Made by a program: the position numbers and the translations under genes. The notes beneath the pieces were generated by a model. The model had not been told where the DNA came from and searched no databases. It was given only the letters and a program-made list of their open reading frames with translations. A DNA stretch of 64,000 bases from Nocardia niigatensis NBRC 100131 (GTDB lineage Bacteria > Actinomycetota > Actinomycetes > Mycobacteriales > Mycobacteriaceae). Location: assembly GCF_000308655.1 (NCBI RefSeq), contig NZ_BAGC01000071.1, positions 248,001 to 312,000 on the forward strand, written 5' to 3'. Below, in pieces: positions 8,381-17,066 of the stretch; the stretch's first letter is position 1, and each line of letters opens with the position of its first letter.

Positions 8381-9154
8381 ATGTCGCATCAACTCGCGAC
8401 ACAGGCCGCCCGGTCGACCCGGCGTACGGCCCAGATGTTCCGCTACAGCGCCATTGTCACCGCCAGCATGGCCAGCATCGGGCTGACCGTCGCCGCCGGT
8501 TCCTACATCGCCAACGAGATCGCCCAGCAGCCGGGCAAGCTCGCCACAGGCGCGCCGGGCAACCATCCGGCGCTCCTCGAGCCCGGGCCGGGCGCGGCCG
8601 CTCAGCCGGGCGTCCAGTCCGCCGAACCGATCGCCGAGAAGGTCGCCCTGACTTCGTTTTTCACCAACCGGGTCCTGGATCCCGCGTTCGTGCAGGTGAT
8701 TCCGGCCCGCACCCCGGGCACCGGCGCCACCACCGCGTCCGAGGTGCCCCACCCGCTGGGCGGCCAGTTCCGGCTGGGCACGGCCTACGTGGGCGCGCAG
8801 GTGGCCGCGGCCCAGCACACCGCCACGCTCACCGTCGACACCAATGTCTTCGCCACGTTCGCCGACGTCCTGCTGAACACCCCGCTCGGGCATCAGCTGG
8901 GCATCAGCGGCGATCCGAGCGCCAATACCCGGCTGCGGACCGATGTGGACAGCCACGGCGACGTGACGCTGACCCTGTCGGACCCGGCGATCGGCAACTA
9001 CGGCGTGCAGATCGCGCGCCATCCGGCCCCGGCCGCGGCGGACACTCCGGTGCACGGCGCCGGCGACACTCCCGCGCACGGCGCGACCGACACTCCCGCG
9101 CACGGCGTGGACGGCCTCACCGCAGGGGAAGACTCGGCCATCGTCGCTGTGTGA
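8381..9154 (+). CDS. Membrane-anchored protein of unknown function with C-terminal tandem repeats
   Basis: 257 aa from the ATG at 8381, which is preceded by AAAGGAA. A short basic N-terminus and one membrane segment (residues ~21-45, IVTASMASIGLTVAAGSYIA) suggest an N-in anchored protein. The middle (~85-205) looks like a globular beta-rich domain. The tail repeats D-T-P-A-H-G-A-x three times. I do not recognise the family. Its TGA overlaps an alternative GTG start of the next gene, which suggests co-translation with L-2-hydroxyglutarate oxidase. Confidence 0.7.
   Translation: MSHQLATQAARSTRRTAQMFRYSAIVTASMASIGLTVAAGSYIANEIAQQPGKLATGAPGNHPALLEPGPGAAAQPGVQSAEPIAEKVALTSFFTNRVLDPAFVQVIPARTPGTGATTASEVPHPLGGQFRLGTAYVGAQVAAAQHTATLTVDTNVFATFADVLLNTPLGHQLGISGDPSANTRLRTDVDSHGDVTLTLSDPAIGNYGVQIARHPAPAAADTPVHGAGDTPAHGATDTPAHGVDGLTAGEDSAIVAV
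9041..9109 (+). repeat. Three in-frame 24-bp tandem repeats
   Basis: GACACTCC[GC]GYGCACGGCG units begin at 9041, 9065 and 9089; the last is 21 bp. They encode the repeated octapeptide D-T-P-[VA]-H-G-A-x at the C-terminus of the membrane protein. Confidence 0.85.
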
Positions 9155-10359
9155 GACTTCCCGGTGTGTACGACTACTGCGTGATCGGCGGCGGCATCGT
9201 CGGGGTGGCCACCGCGCACCGCATTCTCGAACGCCATCCGGGGGCGAGCCTGCTGCTGCTGGAGAAGGCCGGGCAGCTGGGCCTGCACCAGACCGGCCAC
9301 AACAGCGGGGTCATCCACTCGGGCATCTACTACGAGCCCGGCAGCCTGAAGGCGCGGTTGTGCGTGCGCGGCGCACAGCTCACCAAGGAATTCGCCGCAG
9401 CGCACGACATTCCGTTCCGGGTGTGCGGAAAACTGCTGGTGGCCACCGATGCCGCCGAGCACGCACGGATGCTGGCGCTCTACGAGCGATCGGTCGCCAA
9501 TGGCGTCGAGGTGGAGCTGCTCGACGCCGCCGAACTGGTGCGGCGGGAGCCGCGGATCACCGGGGTCGGGGCGCTGTTCGTGGCGGGCACCGGGATCATC
9601 GACTACGGCCTGGTGACCCGGACGCTGGCGCAGCAGGTGGGCGCGGCCGGCGGTGAGATCGTGGTCGACGCGGAGGTCACCGCCCTCACTGAAACCGACT
9701 CGGCGGTAACCATTTCCGGTCCGGCCGGTACCTGGCAGGCCCGGCGGCTGGTGGTGTGCGCGGGATTGCAGGCCGATCGGATGGCCCGGCTGGCGGGCCT
9801 GGACGTCGATCTGCGCATCGTGCCCTTCCGGGGCGAGTACTACCAGCTGCCACCGGAGCGCAGCGATCTGGTGCGCACCCTGATCTATCCGATCCCCGAT
9901 CCCGAACTGCCGTTCCTGGGCGTGCATCTGAGTCCCACCATCGACGGCGCCCTGACCGTCGGGCCGAATGCGGTGCTGGGCCTGGCCCGCGAGGGCTACC
10001 GCAAGGGCAGCGTGAACCTCCGCGACGCCCGGGAGATCCTGGGCTACCGCGGTTTTCACCGGGTGGCCGCCGCCAATGTCCGGACCGGCCTGCGGGAAAT
10101 GCGCAACTCTCTGTTCAAGCGCGGCTACCTGGCCGAATGCCGGCGCTATTGCCCCGAGCTAACCGTCGCCGATCTGTTGCCGAGGGAGGCGGGCATCCGC
10201 GCCCAGGCGGTGCTGCGCGATGGCGCGCTGGCCCACGATTTCCTGCTCGAGCACACCCCGCGCTCGGTTCACGTGCTCAATGCTCCCTCCCCGGCGGCCA
10301 CCTCCGCCCTGCCCATCGCCGAGTACATAACGGACCGATTGGACAAGTTCGCTCAATAA
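9151..10359 (+). CDS. lhgO: L-2-hydroxyglutarate oxidase (FAD-dependent)
   Basis: About 402 aa. The N-terminal FAD-binding motif is VIGGGIVGVATAH. Then come the family block QTGHNSGVIHSGIYY, the central FRGEYYQL, and the C-terminal NAPSPAATSALPIAEYI. These match LhgO, which oxidises L-2-hydroxyglutarate to 2-oxoglutarate. Two in-frame GTGs are possible: 9151, which overlaps the upstream TGA as GTGA, and 9166. I chose the coupled one. No unusual residues are seen. Confidence 0.88.
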   Translation: MRLPGVYDYCVIGGGIVGVATAHRILERHPGASLLLLEKAGQLGLHQTGHNSGVIHSGIYYEPGSLKARLCVRGAQLTKEFAAAHDIPFRVCGKLLVATDAAEHARMLALYERSVANGVEVELLDAAELVRREPRITGVGALFVAGTGIIDYGLVTRTLAQQVGAAGGEIVVDAEVTALTETDSAVTISGPAGTWQARRLVVCAGLQADRMARLAGLDVDLRIVPFRGEYYQLPPERSDLVRTLIYPIPDPELPFLGVHLSPTIDGALTVGPNAVLGLAREGYRKGSVNLRDAREILGYRGFHRVAAANVRTGLREMRNSLFKRGYLAECRRYCPELTVADLLPREAGIRAQAVLRDGALAHDFLLEHTPRSVHVLNAPSPAATSALPIAEYITDRLDKFAQ

Positions 10360-10409
10360 ATAGGATTGCTGTAGTACTTTTGAGGCAGCCGTGGGACAGG
10401 GAGCAGCCT

Positions 10410-10910
10410 ATGGGCCATTTCAAGTACGCGAGTGATGTCGGCGCACCGGTGGAAGTCGCGTTCACATACACGGACAACCATCAGTTCGTGCCGGACTGGG
10501 CGTTCGGCGTGGTCGCCTTCGAGCCGATCGGGGATTCCGATCATGGTGCCGGAGCCGTCTTCGCCGTGACCCTCCGAGTCGGCCTGTGGCATCCCACGAT
10601 CGAGTGTGAGATCTCCGACTACCGCCGCAACGCGGTCATCGAGTACACACTGCGCCGACGCCGGAAGGGGAAGCCGGCGTCGGCATGCTCCAACTTCTGT
10701 GTCATCACCCTGCGTTTCGACCCGCTCGGGTACGGACGCGCCGTGCTGACCTCGGAAACCGAGTACTGGGCGCCACGCGGTCTCACCGGCAAGTTGCTGT
10801 CGAAGATGCTGGCCGCGGTGGTGCAGGCCACCGTCCACCGGACCGAGTCGCAATTGCGTAGGGAGATAGAGGAATTCCACGGCACCGATCTTGTCGGCCG
10901 GATCGCGTAG
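10410..10910 (+). CDS. SRPBCC-fold (polyketide cyclase/START-like) protein
   Basis: A 166-aa protein with AGGGAG before the ATG. It starts MGHFKYASDVGAPVEVAFTYTDNHQFVPDW, typical of SRPBCC lipid- or ligand-binding proteins, and ends in a long amphipathic helix (LLSKMLAAVVQATVHRTESQ). Such proteins bind hydrophobic ligands in the cytoplasm; a specific function cannot be given. It lies 50 bp after lhgO and 10 bp before the RNase H start, so it may be co-transcribed with both. Confidence 0.78.
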   Translation: MGHFKYASDVGAPVEVAFTYTDNHQFVPDWAFGVVAFEPIGDSDHGAGAVFAVTLRVGLWHPTIECEISDYRRNAVIEYTLRRRRKGKPASACSNFCVITLRFDPLGYGRAVLTSETEYWAPRGLTGKLLSKMLAAVVQATVHRTESQLRREIEEFHGTDLVGRIA

Positions 10911-10920
10911 GGTAGGCCGC

Positions 10921-11574
10921 ATGATCATCGTGAGCACCGACGGATCATGCCTGCGCAACCCGGGCGGCGCGATCGGCTGGGCCTGGGTCAATCATGCGGG
11001 CGGCTCGGCCAGCGGCGGTGCGCCCTCGGGCACCAATCAGATCGCGGAGCTACGCGCGCTCCTCGAGGCCGTCCGGGCCCACCCGGACGCCGAACCCCTA
11101 CTCATCGAGAGCGATTCGCTCTACGCCATCAAGTGCGCCTCCGAGTGGATCCACGGCTGGCGTAACAATGGCTGGAAGACCTCCACCGGCGGCGCGGTCA
11201 AGAATCTCGAGCTGATCCAGCAGATCGACCGCGCCATCGCCTCCCGCCCCGGCCCGGTCCGGTTCCGCTGGGTGCGCGGGCACGTCGGCAACTACTTCAA
11301 CGAGCAGGCGGACGGCCTGGCCGGCCAGGCCGCGCGGAAGGTGGCCGCCTCCGGTGTCGCCACCGATTCCGACGGCCCCGATCCGGTGGAACCCTTCGAT
11401 CCGCCGACCGCCCCGATCCCGGTGACGGACCCCAAGACCGAGCCTCTGCCGGTGGTCACACCGCCCGAGCAGGCCGAGAAGGTCGGCGCCACCGCGCATT
11501 CCGCGGCAGCCACCTCACGCCGCCGGGCGGCGGCCGCCAAAGCGCCTGCCTCCGAGGCGCTCACGCTCTTCTGA
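10921..11574 (+). CDS. rnhA: Ribonuclease HI with C-terminal extension
   Basis: 217 aa from the ATG at 10921. The carboxylate set of type-1 RNase H is complete: Asp7 (STDGS), Glu43 (QIAELRAL), Asp65 (IESDSLYAI) and Asp131, plus His121 (RGHVGNYFNEQADGLA). It removes RNA from RNA-DNA hybrids. The catalytic domain ends near residue 140. The remaining ~75 residues are Pro/Ala/Thr/Glu-rich and look disordered, longer than the ~155 aa usual for the family. A strong terminator follows. Confidence 0.9.
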   Translation: MIIVSTDGSCLRNPGGAIGWAWVNHAGGSASGGAPSGTNQIAELRALLEAVRAHPDAEPLLIESDSLYAIKCASEWIHGWRNNGWKTSTGGAVKNLELIQQIDRAIASRPGPVRFRWVRGHVGNYFNEQADGLAGQAARKVAASGVATDSDGPDPVEPFDPPTAPIPVTDPKTEPLPVVTPPEQAEKVGATAHSAAATSRRRAAAAKAPASEALTLF

Positions 11575-11618
11575 GCATCGCCCCCGCGCACCCTCTCACC
11601 TGCCAAGACATCGAAAAA

Positions 11619-11649
11619 GGCCCGCCTCCGGAAGTGCCGGAGGCGGGCC
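11619..11649. terminator. Bidirectional rho-independent-type terminator
   Basis: A 13-bp perfect stem, GGCCCGCCTCCGG (11619-11631) with its complement at 11637-11649, and a 5-nt loop. A-run on the left and T-rich sequence on the right let it serve both convergent genes (rnhA and the Mce-associated protein). Confidence 0.88.
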
Positions 11650-11674
11650 CTTTCTCGTGAGCCGGTGCGTCCGA

Positions 11675-12574
11675 TCAGTTGCCCGGCTTGGGCGCCGCGG
11701 GGCTGGCGGGCGCGGGCTGACCGGAGGGCGCGGGCTGGCCCGAGGGCTGCGCGCCCTGCTGGTCGCCGCCGCCGGTCGCACCCGGGAAAAGTGGGTTCTC
11801 GTCACCGGCGTAGACCGGCTGGAACTTCGACACCAGCCACTTGCCGTCGTGTTTCTCCAGCTCGACGTAGGTCGGGATGGTGAGCACGATCGGCTTGGCG
11901 TGGAAGTCGTTGGTGGAGGTCTGGGTCAGGCTCACCAGAACCGACGCCTTGTCGCCGTCGCCCGATTCCCAGCCGCAGCGCAGCACGTTCAGCGAGGACT
12001 TGGCGTGCGCGCTGGACAGGATGTCCTTCACGTCGCCGGCCATCGGGTCGAACATCTGCTTGAACTCGCCGGTGACCAGCGCCTGCACGCGCGGACCGAA
12101 ATCGTTCCAGGTGGACTGGTCGTAGACCGAGACCGCGCGCGCGAAATCGCACGCGGCCTTGGAGGCCGAGTCGCGGTCGGCGAGTTCGTTGCTCTTGGTG
12201 TGCGACTGCCACCAGAACGCCCCCAGACCCGCGAGCGCGGCGACCAGCAGCACCCCGAGCGCGATGAGCGCGACCATCGGCACCGCGACCTTGGAGCCCA
12301 GCCCGGACTTCTCGGCCGCACTGCTCTTCTCGGCGGCCGGCTCGGCCTTGGCCGCATCCGGTCCGGGCTCGGCGGCCTGCGCCACCGGAACGACCGCCGT
12401 GTCGGCCTCGGGCTGCTCCGCCGTCGCGGCGGGCTGCTCGACCTCGGTCGTCGCCTCGTCGGATTCCTTCTTCAGCTCCGGCTGCTCGGCGGGCTGCTCG
12501 GCGCTGCTCTGGGCATCGGCCTCGGCGATGGAATCGTCTTCGGTTTTCTTGTCCTGGGCAGCGTCGTCCGACAT
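11675..12574 (-). CDS. Mce-associated membrane protein
   Basis: 299 aa. A long acidic Ala/Glu/Pro-rich cytoplasmic N-terminus (1-92) is followed by one membrane segment (~96-121) and an extracytoplasmic domain with the Mas-family pattern: NELADRDSASKAACDFARAV, VLVSLTQTSTND, GKWLVSKFQPVY. A Pro/Gln/Gly tail ends the protein. Mas proteins accompany mce operons and stabilise the transporter. It is the last gene of the operon, 91 bp after mceF across a stem-loop. Confidence 0.85.
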   Translation of the reverse strand: MSDDAAQDKKTEDDSIAEADAQSSAEQPAEQPELKKESDEATTEVEQPAATAEQPEADTAVVPVAQAAEPGPDAAKAEPAAEKSSAAEKSGLGSKVAVPMVALIALGVLLVAALAGLGAFWWQSHTKSNELADRDSASKAACDFARAVSVYDQSTWNDFGPRVQALVTGEFKQMFDPMAGDVKDILSSAHAKSSLNVLRCGWESGDGDKASVLVSLTQTSTNDFHAKPIVLTIPTYVELEKHDGKWLVSKFQPVYAGDENPLFPGATGGGDQQGAQPSGQPAPSGQPAPASPAAPKPGN

Positions 12575-12634
12575 CTATTCGATCACTTTCCCGGTGCGCT
12601 GCGGACGCACCGTCTAGGTTTCGTCAGCGAGTAT

Positions 12635-12660
12635 GCCCGCCGAACATGAGAACGGCGGGC
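12635..12660. other. Stem-loop between mceF and the Mce-associated gene
   Basis: GCCCGCCG (12635-12642) pairs with CGGCGGGC (12653-12660) across a 10-nt loop. There is no T-run, so it may attenuate or protect mRNA ends rather than fully terminate. Confidence 0.45.
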
Positions 12661-12665
12661 GGCAC

Positions 12666-13838
12666 TCACTTGACCGGCGGCAGGGTCCGCTCGTTCGGAT
12701 CCGAGCCCGCGGGCGGGAGCGCGCCATTGTTGGGCACGTCCGGTCGCGGTGCATTGCCCGACCCGCGGATCTGCTGATCCTGGGGCGGGTTCTGGCAGTA
12801 ACTCGCCCACTTCGGGAAGGTGTTCTCGGTGGCCACATCCGGACGCACCTTCTTGGTGACGTAGTCACAGAAGGACCGCGGCCAGATATCGACGATGGTG
12901 TAGAACTCGCCGTCGTGCGCGGGGACACCCATGGCGGAGGTGCCGACCACCAGCGACGGGAACAGTGCCCGCAGCGCCGGGGTGCGCAGCTGCGCGGCCC
13001 TGGTGATGGCCACGAAGTTGGTGGCCAGGCTGGTCATCGGATCGGCGGTCTTGTCCAGCACCGCGCCGAGGGCCTGCATCTGGCCGGGCGCCTGATCCAG
13101 GATCTTCTGGAGCTCGGCATTCGCGTCGTTGAACTGATTGAACAACGCACTCGAATTACGGGTCAGCGTACCCAGATCCGGCTGCGCCTGCGAAGTGGTG
13201 CTCGAGATGACCTGGAGGTTCTTGATCAGGTTGGTGGTCTGGGGGAGCAGATTGTCCAGTCCGGTGCTGGCCAGGCTGAGCGCGTCCACCATGGAACGCA
13301 GCTGGTCCGGGCCGCCGGAGAGGGCGGTGTCCAGTTCGGAGAGGATGATGCCGAACTTGTCCGGATCCACCTGGGCGATGAGCGCGCTGGCATTGTCGAG
13401 CACCGACCACACGGGGGTGGGCGTCTTGACCTTGTTCGCGTCGAACTGCACGACCGAACCGTTGTGCAGGAACGGACCCTGATCGGTGTTCGGCCGGAAG
13501 TCGATGTACTGCTCACCGGCCGCCGACAGTGCGCCCACCGACACCAGGGTGTCGGCCGGAATGACGTACTTCTTGTCGATCTGGGCGGTGGCCGCGATGG
13601 CCGCGCCGTTGTCGATGAGCTTGATGGCGTCGACCTTGCCCACGCGGTAGCCGCGCAGCGTCACGTCATTGCCGGCCTGGAGACCGCCGGAGCGGTCGAG
13701 ATTGACCGTCACCGTGTAGGTCTCGCGCAGCGGGTTCGCCCGCATCACGCTGATCAGCAGGTAGGACGCGCCGATCAGCAGGATCAGCACCAGCGCGCCA
13801 TTGGATATCAGGTTCTTGTGTCGCGATACCCAGTTCAT
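12666..13838 (-). CDS. mceF: Mce family protein, MceF position
   Basis: 390 aa. An N-terminal membrane anchor (residues ~13-32) is followed by the MlaD/Mce domain (~38-115: YTVTVNLDRSGGLQAGNDVTLRGYRVGKVDAI) and a long helical region. The C-terminus is Pro/Asn-rich. Mce A-F subunits form the periplasm-spanning lipid conduit fed by the YrbE permease. The ATG overlaps the mceE stop by 4 bp (ATGA). Assigned F by position as sixth mce gene. Confidence 0.9.
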   Translation of the reverse strand: MNWVSRHKNLISNGALVLILLIGASYLLISVMRANPLRETYTVTVNLDRSGGLQAGNDVTLRGYRVGKVDAIKLIDNGAAIAATAQIDKKYVIPADTLVSVGALSAAGEQYIDFRPNTDQGPFLHNGSVVQFDANKVKTPTPVWSVLDNASALIAQVDPDKFGIILSELDTALSGGPDQLRSMVDALSLASTGLDNLLPQTTNLIKNLQVISSTTSQAQPDLGTLTRNSSALFNQFNDANAELQKILDQAPGQMQALGAVLDKTADPMTSLATNFVAITRAAQLRTPALRALFPSLVVGTSAMGVPAHDGEFYTIVDIWPRSFCDYVTKKVRPDVATENTFPKWASYCQNPPQDQQIRGSGNAPRPDVPNNGALPPAGSDPNERTLPPVK

Positions 13839-14953
13839 CGGTGTCCCCCGTTGATCCGGCCGTAGATGATCTGCAGCACCTGGATCAGACTGCCTCCGAA
13901 GTCGTTGAGGTCCTTCAGATCCGGGAACTTGCTGTTGGCCGGGTCGGTGAGCAGGCCGATGTCGAGCATGGTGGCGGTGGCGGCCACCGCGAGGGTGTCG
14001 CCCTTGAACGAGGCGTCGGCCTTGGGCCGGATCTCGTGCAGGGCGTCCAGCGCCGGACCGAAGTCCTGGTTCGTGCGGGCCAGCGCGCTCATCAGCTGGG
14101 TCAGATTGTCGAGCAGGCTGTTCAGCGAATCCGTCGTGGTGTTGGCGTAATCGCCCAGGGCCGCACTGGTTGTCGAGATCTTGGTGAGCAGATCGCCGAG
14201 GGCCTGGTTGTTCTCGGCGATGGCGCCGATCATGCCGGGCAGAGTGTCGGCGACCTGGCCGAGCTGCTGGTGGTTGGCCTCGATGGTGTTGGCCAGTGCG
14301 CTGAATCCGGCCAGTACCCCGTCGATCCGCGCGCTGTTGTTGTTGAGGCTGGTCATCACACTGGTCAGCTGGGTGATGACATGGCCCACCTGCTCGCCGC
14401 GGCCGCCGACGATGGAGTCCATCTCGGAGGTCAGCTTGGACAGGCTGGCGATGCCGCCGCCGTTGAACAGCAACGAGACCGAGATCAACAGTTCTTCGAC
14501 GGTCGCGCCGGCCGAGGTGTTGGTGAGCTGGTCACCGTTCTTCAGCGTCTGGGCGCCGGGCTCGGTCTTGGGCTTGGACACCGCCACGAAGACGTCGCCG
14601 AGCGGCGTGGCCTGACGCAGTTCCGCGGTGCTGCCGACCGGCAGCTCGATGTCGGAGCGGATGGCCAGGTCCACATTGGCCTTGAAGTTCTTGGTCGTGA
14701 TCTTGGTGACCACGCCGACGTCGGAACCACCGATCTTGACCTTGGCCTGGTCGGGCAGGTTCAGCGCGTTGTCGAAGACGGCGTGGATGGTGTACGTCTT
14801 CTCACTGCCCGCACCGGGTTTGGGCAGCGGCAGGCTCTCCACCGTGACGCCGCAGCCGGAGGCGACCAGGGCGGTCGCGGAGACCGCGACGGCGACGATC
14901 GCCTGTCGTGCCCGGCGGCCGGAACGCAGTTCCCGTAGCAGTCGACTACTCAT
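13835..14953 (-). CDS. mceE: Mce family lipoprotein, MceE position
   Basis: 372 aa. The basic N-terminus and hydrophobic core end at ALVASGC, so Cys34 is the probable lipidation site, as in MceE/LprK proteins. The Mce domain follows (~50-130: YTIHAVFDNALNLPDQAKVKIGGSDVGVV), then long predicted helices. Fifth mce gene, with 4-bp overlaps on both sides. It probably anchors the Mce complex in the membrane by its lipid. Confidence 0.9.
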   Translation of the reverse strand: MSSRLLRELRSGRRARQAIVAVAVSATALVASGCGVTVESLPLPKPGAGSEKTYTIHAVFDNALNLPDQAKVKIGGSDVGVVTKITTKNFKANVDLAIRSDIELPVGSTAELRQATPLGDVFVAVSKPKTEPGAQTLKNGDQLTNTSAGATVEELLISVSLLFNGGGIASLSKLTSEMDSIVGGRGEQVGHVITQLTSVMTSLNNNSARIDGVLAGFSALANTIEANHQQLGQVADTLPGMIGAIAENNQALGDLLTKISTTSAALGDYANTTTDSLNSLLDNLTQLMSALARTNQDFGPALDALHEIRPKADASFKGDTLAVAATATMLDIGLLTDPANSKFPDLKDLNDFGGSLIQVLQIIYGRINGGHR

Positions 14954-16071
14954 TTGGTCATCCCCAGCATCGCCGCCATGAGACCGAAGTCCGGTCCGAA
15001 GTCCTCCATCTTGCCGGTGCGGCAGCCATCCGATTTCATCTGGACGCGTTCGCAGAACAGGCTGACCATCTCACCGGAGAGCGCGGTGCCGATCAGGCCG
15101 TGCAGACGAATGAAGTTGCTCTGCCGGTTGACCGAGCGGTCCAGGTTCTGCATGAGCAGCGGCGTCACGTCGACCACCTCGGTGAGCCCGGCGGCGTTGT
15201 CACGCAGCTGCTTGGTCACATTGGTGAGACCGGTGAGGGTCCCGTTGAGCTGATCGGAGTACTGCGAGAACGCGCCACTGGTGTTGGCCAGGAAGGCGTT
15301 CAGCTGATCCAGCGTGGCCTGCAGGCCCGGGGCCTGGTCGGCCAGCAGACCGGTCATCTGGGTGATCTTGTTGCTGAAGCCGCGCACCGAGTCGTCGTTG
15401 TCGGCCAGCATGGTGGTCAGCTCGTTGAGCTTGATGATGATGGTGGAGATGGCGTCCTTGTTGTCGACGCCGGTCTTCAGCGCGCCGGAGAGCGCGTTGA
15501 GCACATCGCGCATCTTCTCGCCGTTGCCGTTCATCATCGGGTACAGCACGCGACCCGACAGCGGGCCGACGCCGTCCTGACCCTCCTGGGGCTTGAGGGC
15601 GGCGGCGAAGCTGTCGATGGTCTTGATCATGGTGTCCAGCTCGACCGGGGTCTTGGTCTGCTGGGTGGTCAGGTGCGAGCCGTCGGCGAGCGTGTCACCG
15701 CCGGTGTAGCGCGGAGTGAGCTCGATGTGCCGGTCGGTCACGATGGACGGCGAAACCAGCGCGGCCTGAACGTTCTTCGGGATCTTCACGCCCTTGTCCA
15801 CGGTCATGTGGACCTCGACGTACTGACCCTTCGGCACGATCTTGTCGACCCGGCCCACCTCGAGCCCTAGTACGGTGATCGGGTTGCCCTCGAACATGCC
15901 CGCGATGTTCAGGAAGTCCGCGGTGAAGTGCTGGGTCTGCCCGGCGGCATCCTTCACCCCGAGCGGCACGATGGAGCAGGAGCCTACGGCCCACGCCGCG
16001 GCACCGATCATGGCCGCCTTGGCGATTCGGCCGAGCAGCCCCTTCTTGTGTTCTGCGACAGTCGATGTCAT
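14950..16071 (-). CDS. mceD: Mce family protein, MceD position
   Basis: 373 aa from the ATG at 16071, which overlaps the mceC stop (ATGA); the longer frame to 16128 is not needed. An N-terminal hydrophobic segment (~17-35) ends AVGSCSIVPLG, with a cysteine (Cys32) resembling a weak lipobox. The Mce domain is TQHFTADFLNIAGMFEGNPITVLGLEVGRVDKI, then an alpha-helical region. Fourth mce gene of the operon. Whether Cys32 is lipidated is uncertain. Confidence 0.9.
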   Translation of the reverse strand: MTSTVAEHKKGLLGRIAKAAMIGAAAWAVGSCSIVPLGVKDAAGQTQHFTADFLNIAGMFEGNPITVLGLEVGRVDKIVPKGQYVEVHMTVDKGVKIPKNVQAALVSPSIVTDRHIELTPRYTGGDTLADGSHLTTQQTKTPVELDTMIKTIDSFAAALKPQEGQDGVGPLSGRVLYPMMNGNGEKMRDVLNALSGALKTGVDNKDAISTIIIKLNELTTMLADNDDSVRGFSNKITQMTGLLADQAPGLQATLDQLNAFLANTSGAFSQYSDQLNGTLTGLTNVTKQLRDNAAGLTEVVDVTPLLMQNLDRSVNRQSNFIRLHGLIGTALSGEMVSLFCERVQMKSDGCRTGKMEDFGPDFGLMAAMLGMTK

Positions 16072-17066
16072 TGGTGGCACCCCTCGTTCACCTGCGCGAA
16101 GCACAACCAATTGTCCGGGAACAGCCACGGCAGCGCGACCTCGCCGTAGTTGCCGTTGCCGAAGGCGTTGTTGAACTGCCGGATGGACGGCGGCAGGATC
16201 GACAGCATCCGATCCAGGTTGTCCTTGTTCTTCTGCAGGCCGTCGGCCATCGTGTTGAGCTGCACCAGCGTCGGGCCGAACTTGTTGTCGTTGTCCGCGC
16301 CGATCTGCTTCAACTGCGAGGTCAGCGTGGCGATATTGTCCAGCAGCGTCTTGAGCAGGTTCTGCCGTTCCATCACCCGGTTGGCGATGGCCTCGCCCTG
16401 GGTGATCACCAGCAGCAGGCTGTTGCGGTTGTCGCCGAGGATCTTGGTGACCTTGTCCAGATCCTTGAGCAGCTGGTCGACCTGATCCTTGCGGTTGTTC
16501 ATGGTCTTGGCCAGCGCGCCGATGGCGTCGAGCGCCTGCACGGTCAGCTGCGGGGTGTCGCCCATCTGCTGGTTGACCAGGTTCAACGCGTCGGCCAGCT
16601 TCTTGGTGTCGAGTTCCTCGAACTTGGGTGTGCCCTGCTGCACCACATCGGCCAGGTTGTAGGGAACCACGGTGTTGGACTTGGGAATCCGGTTCCCCTT
16701 CAGTCCGGATCCGTTACCGGGGGTGAGGTCGATGTAGCGCGCGCCCAGCAGCGTGGCCATCTTGATCGAGGCCTTGGCGTCCGGGCCGAGCTTCACGTCG
16801 CGGTTGACGCTGAGGGTGAGCAGCACGTGGTCGCCCTCGAGCTCGGCGCCCGAGATGGTGCCCACGGGAACGCCGGAGACGTCGACCTTGTCGCCGACCC
16901 GGACGCCGGCCGTCTGCACGAACTCGGCTTTGATGTCCTGCTTCCCGATGCCCATCGTCTTGTAGAGGCTGGAGCCGAGCAGCAGCGCCGCGACGATCGC
17001 CACGCCGAGCACACCGAGCCAGAAGTTGCGGTTGGAATTGAAGCGGTTCTTGAGTTTCGCCATCAT
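16068..17066 (-). CDS. mceC: Mce family protein, MceC position
   Basis: 332 aa from the ATG at 17066, which overlaps the mceB stop by 4 bp; an adjacent second ATG (17063) is possible. A membrane anchor (~15-35, FWLGVLGVAIVAALLLG) is followed by the Mce domain (IKAEFVQTAGVRVGDKVDVSGVPVGTI) and coiled helical sequence. The C-terminus ends CFAQVNEGCHQ, with two cysteines. Third mce gene. Confidence 0.9.
   Translation of the reverse strand: MMAKLKNRFNSNRNFWLGVLGVAIVAALLLGSSLYKTMGIGKQDIKAEFVQTAGVRVGDKVDVSGVPVGTISGAELEGDHVLLTLSVNRDVKLGPDAKASIKMATLLGARYIDLTPGNGSGLKGNRIPKSNTVVPYNLADVVQQGTPKFEELDTKKLADALNLVNQQMGDTPQLTVQALDAIGALAKTMNNRKDQVDQLLKDLDKVTKILGDNRNSLLLVITQGEAIANRVMERQNLLKTLLDNIATLTSQLKQIGADNDNKFGPTLVQLNTMADGLQKNKDNLDRMLSILPPSIRQFNNAFGNGNYGEVALPWLFPDNWLCFAQVNEGCHQ

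Noticed and set aside
9041..9109. Three tandem 24-bp units as a CRISPR-like array
   Set aside because: Units are directly abutting, in frame and coding, with no spacers.
15606..15612. GCGAAGC heptamer in mceD coding sequence and at other places as possible extra repeat copies
   Set aside because: A 7-mer is expected by chance in GC-rich coding DNA; flanks do not match the repeat and no stem is present.
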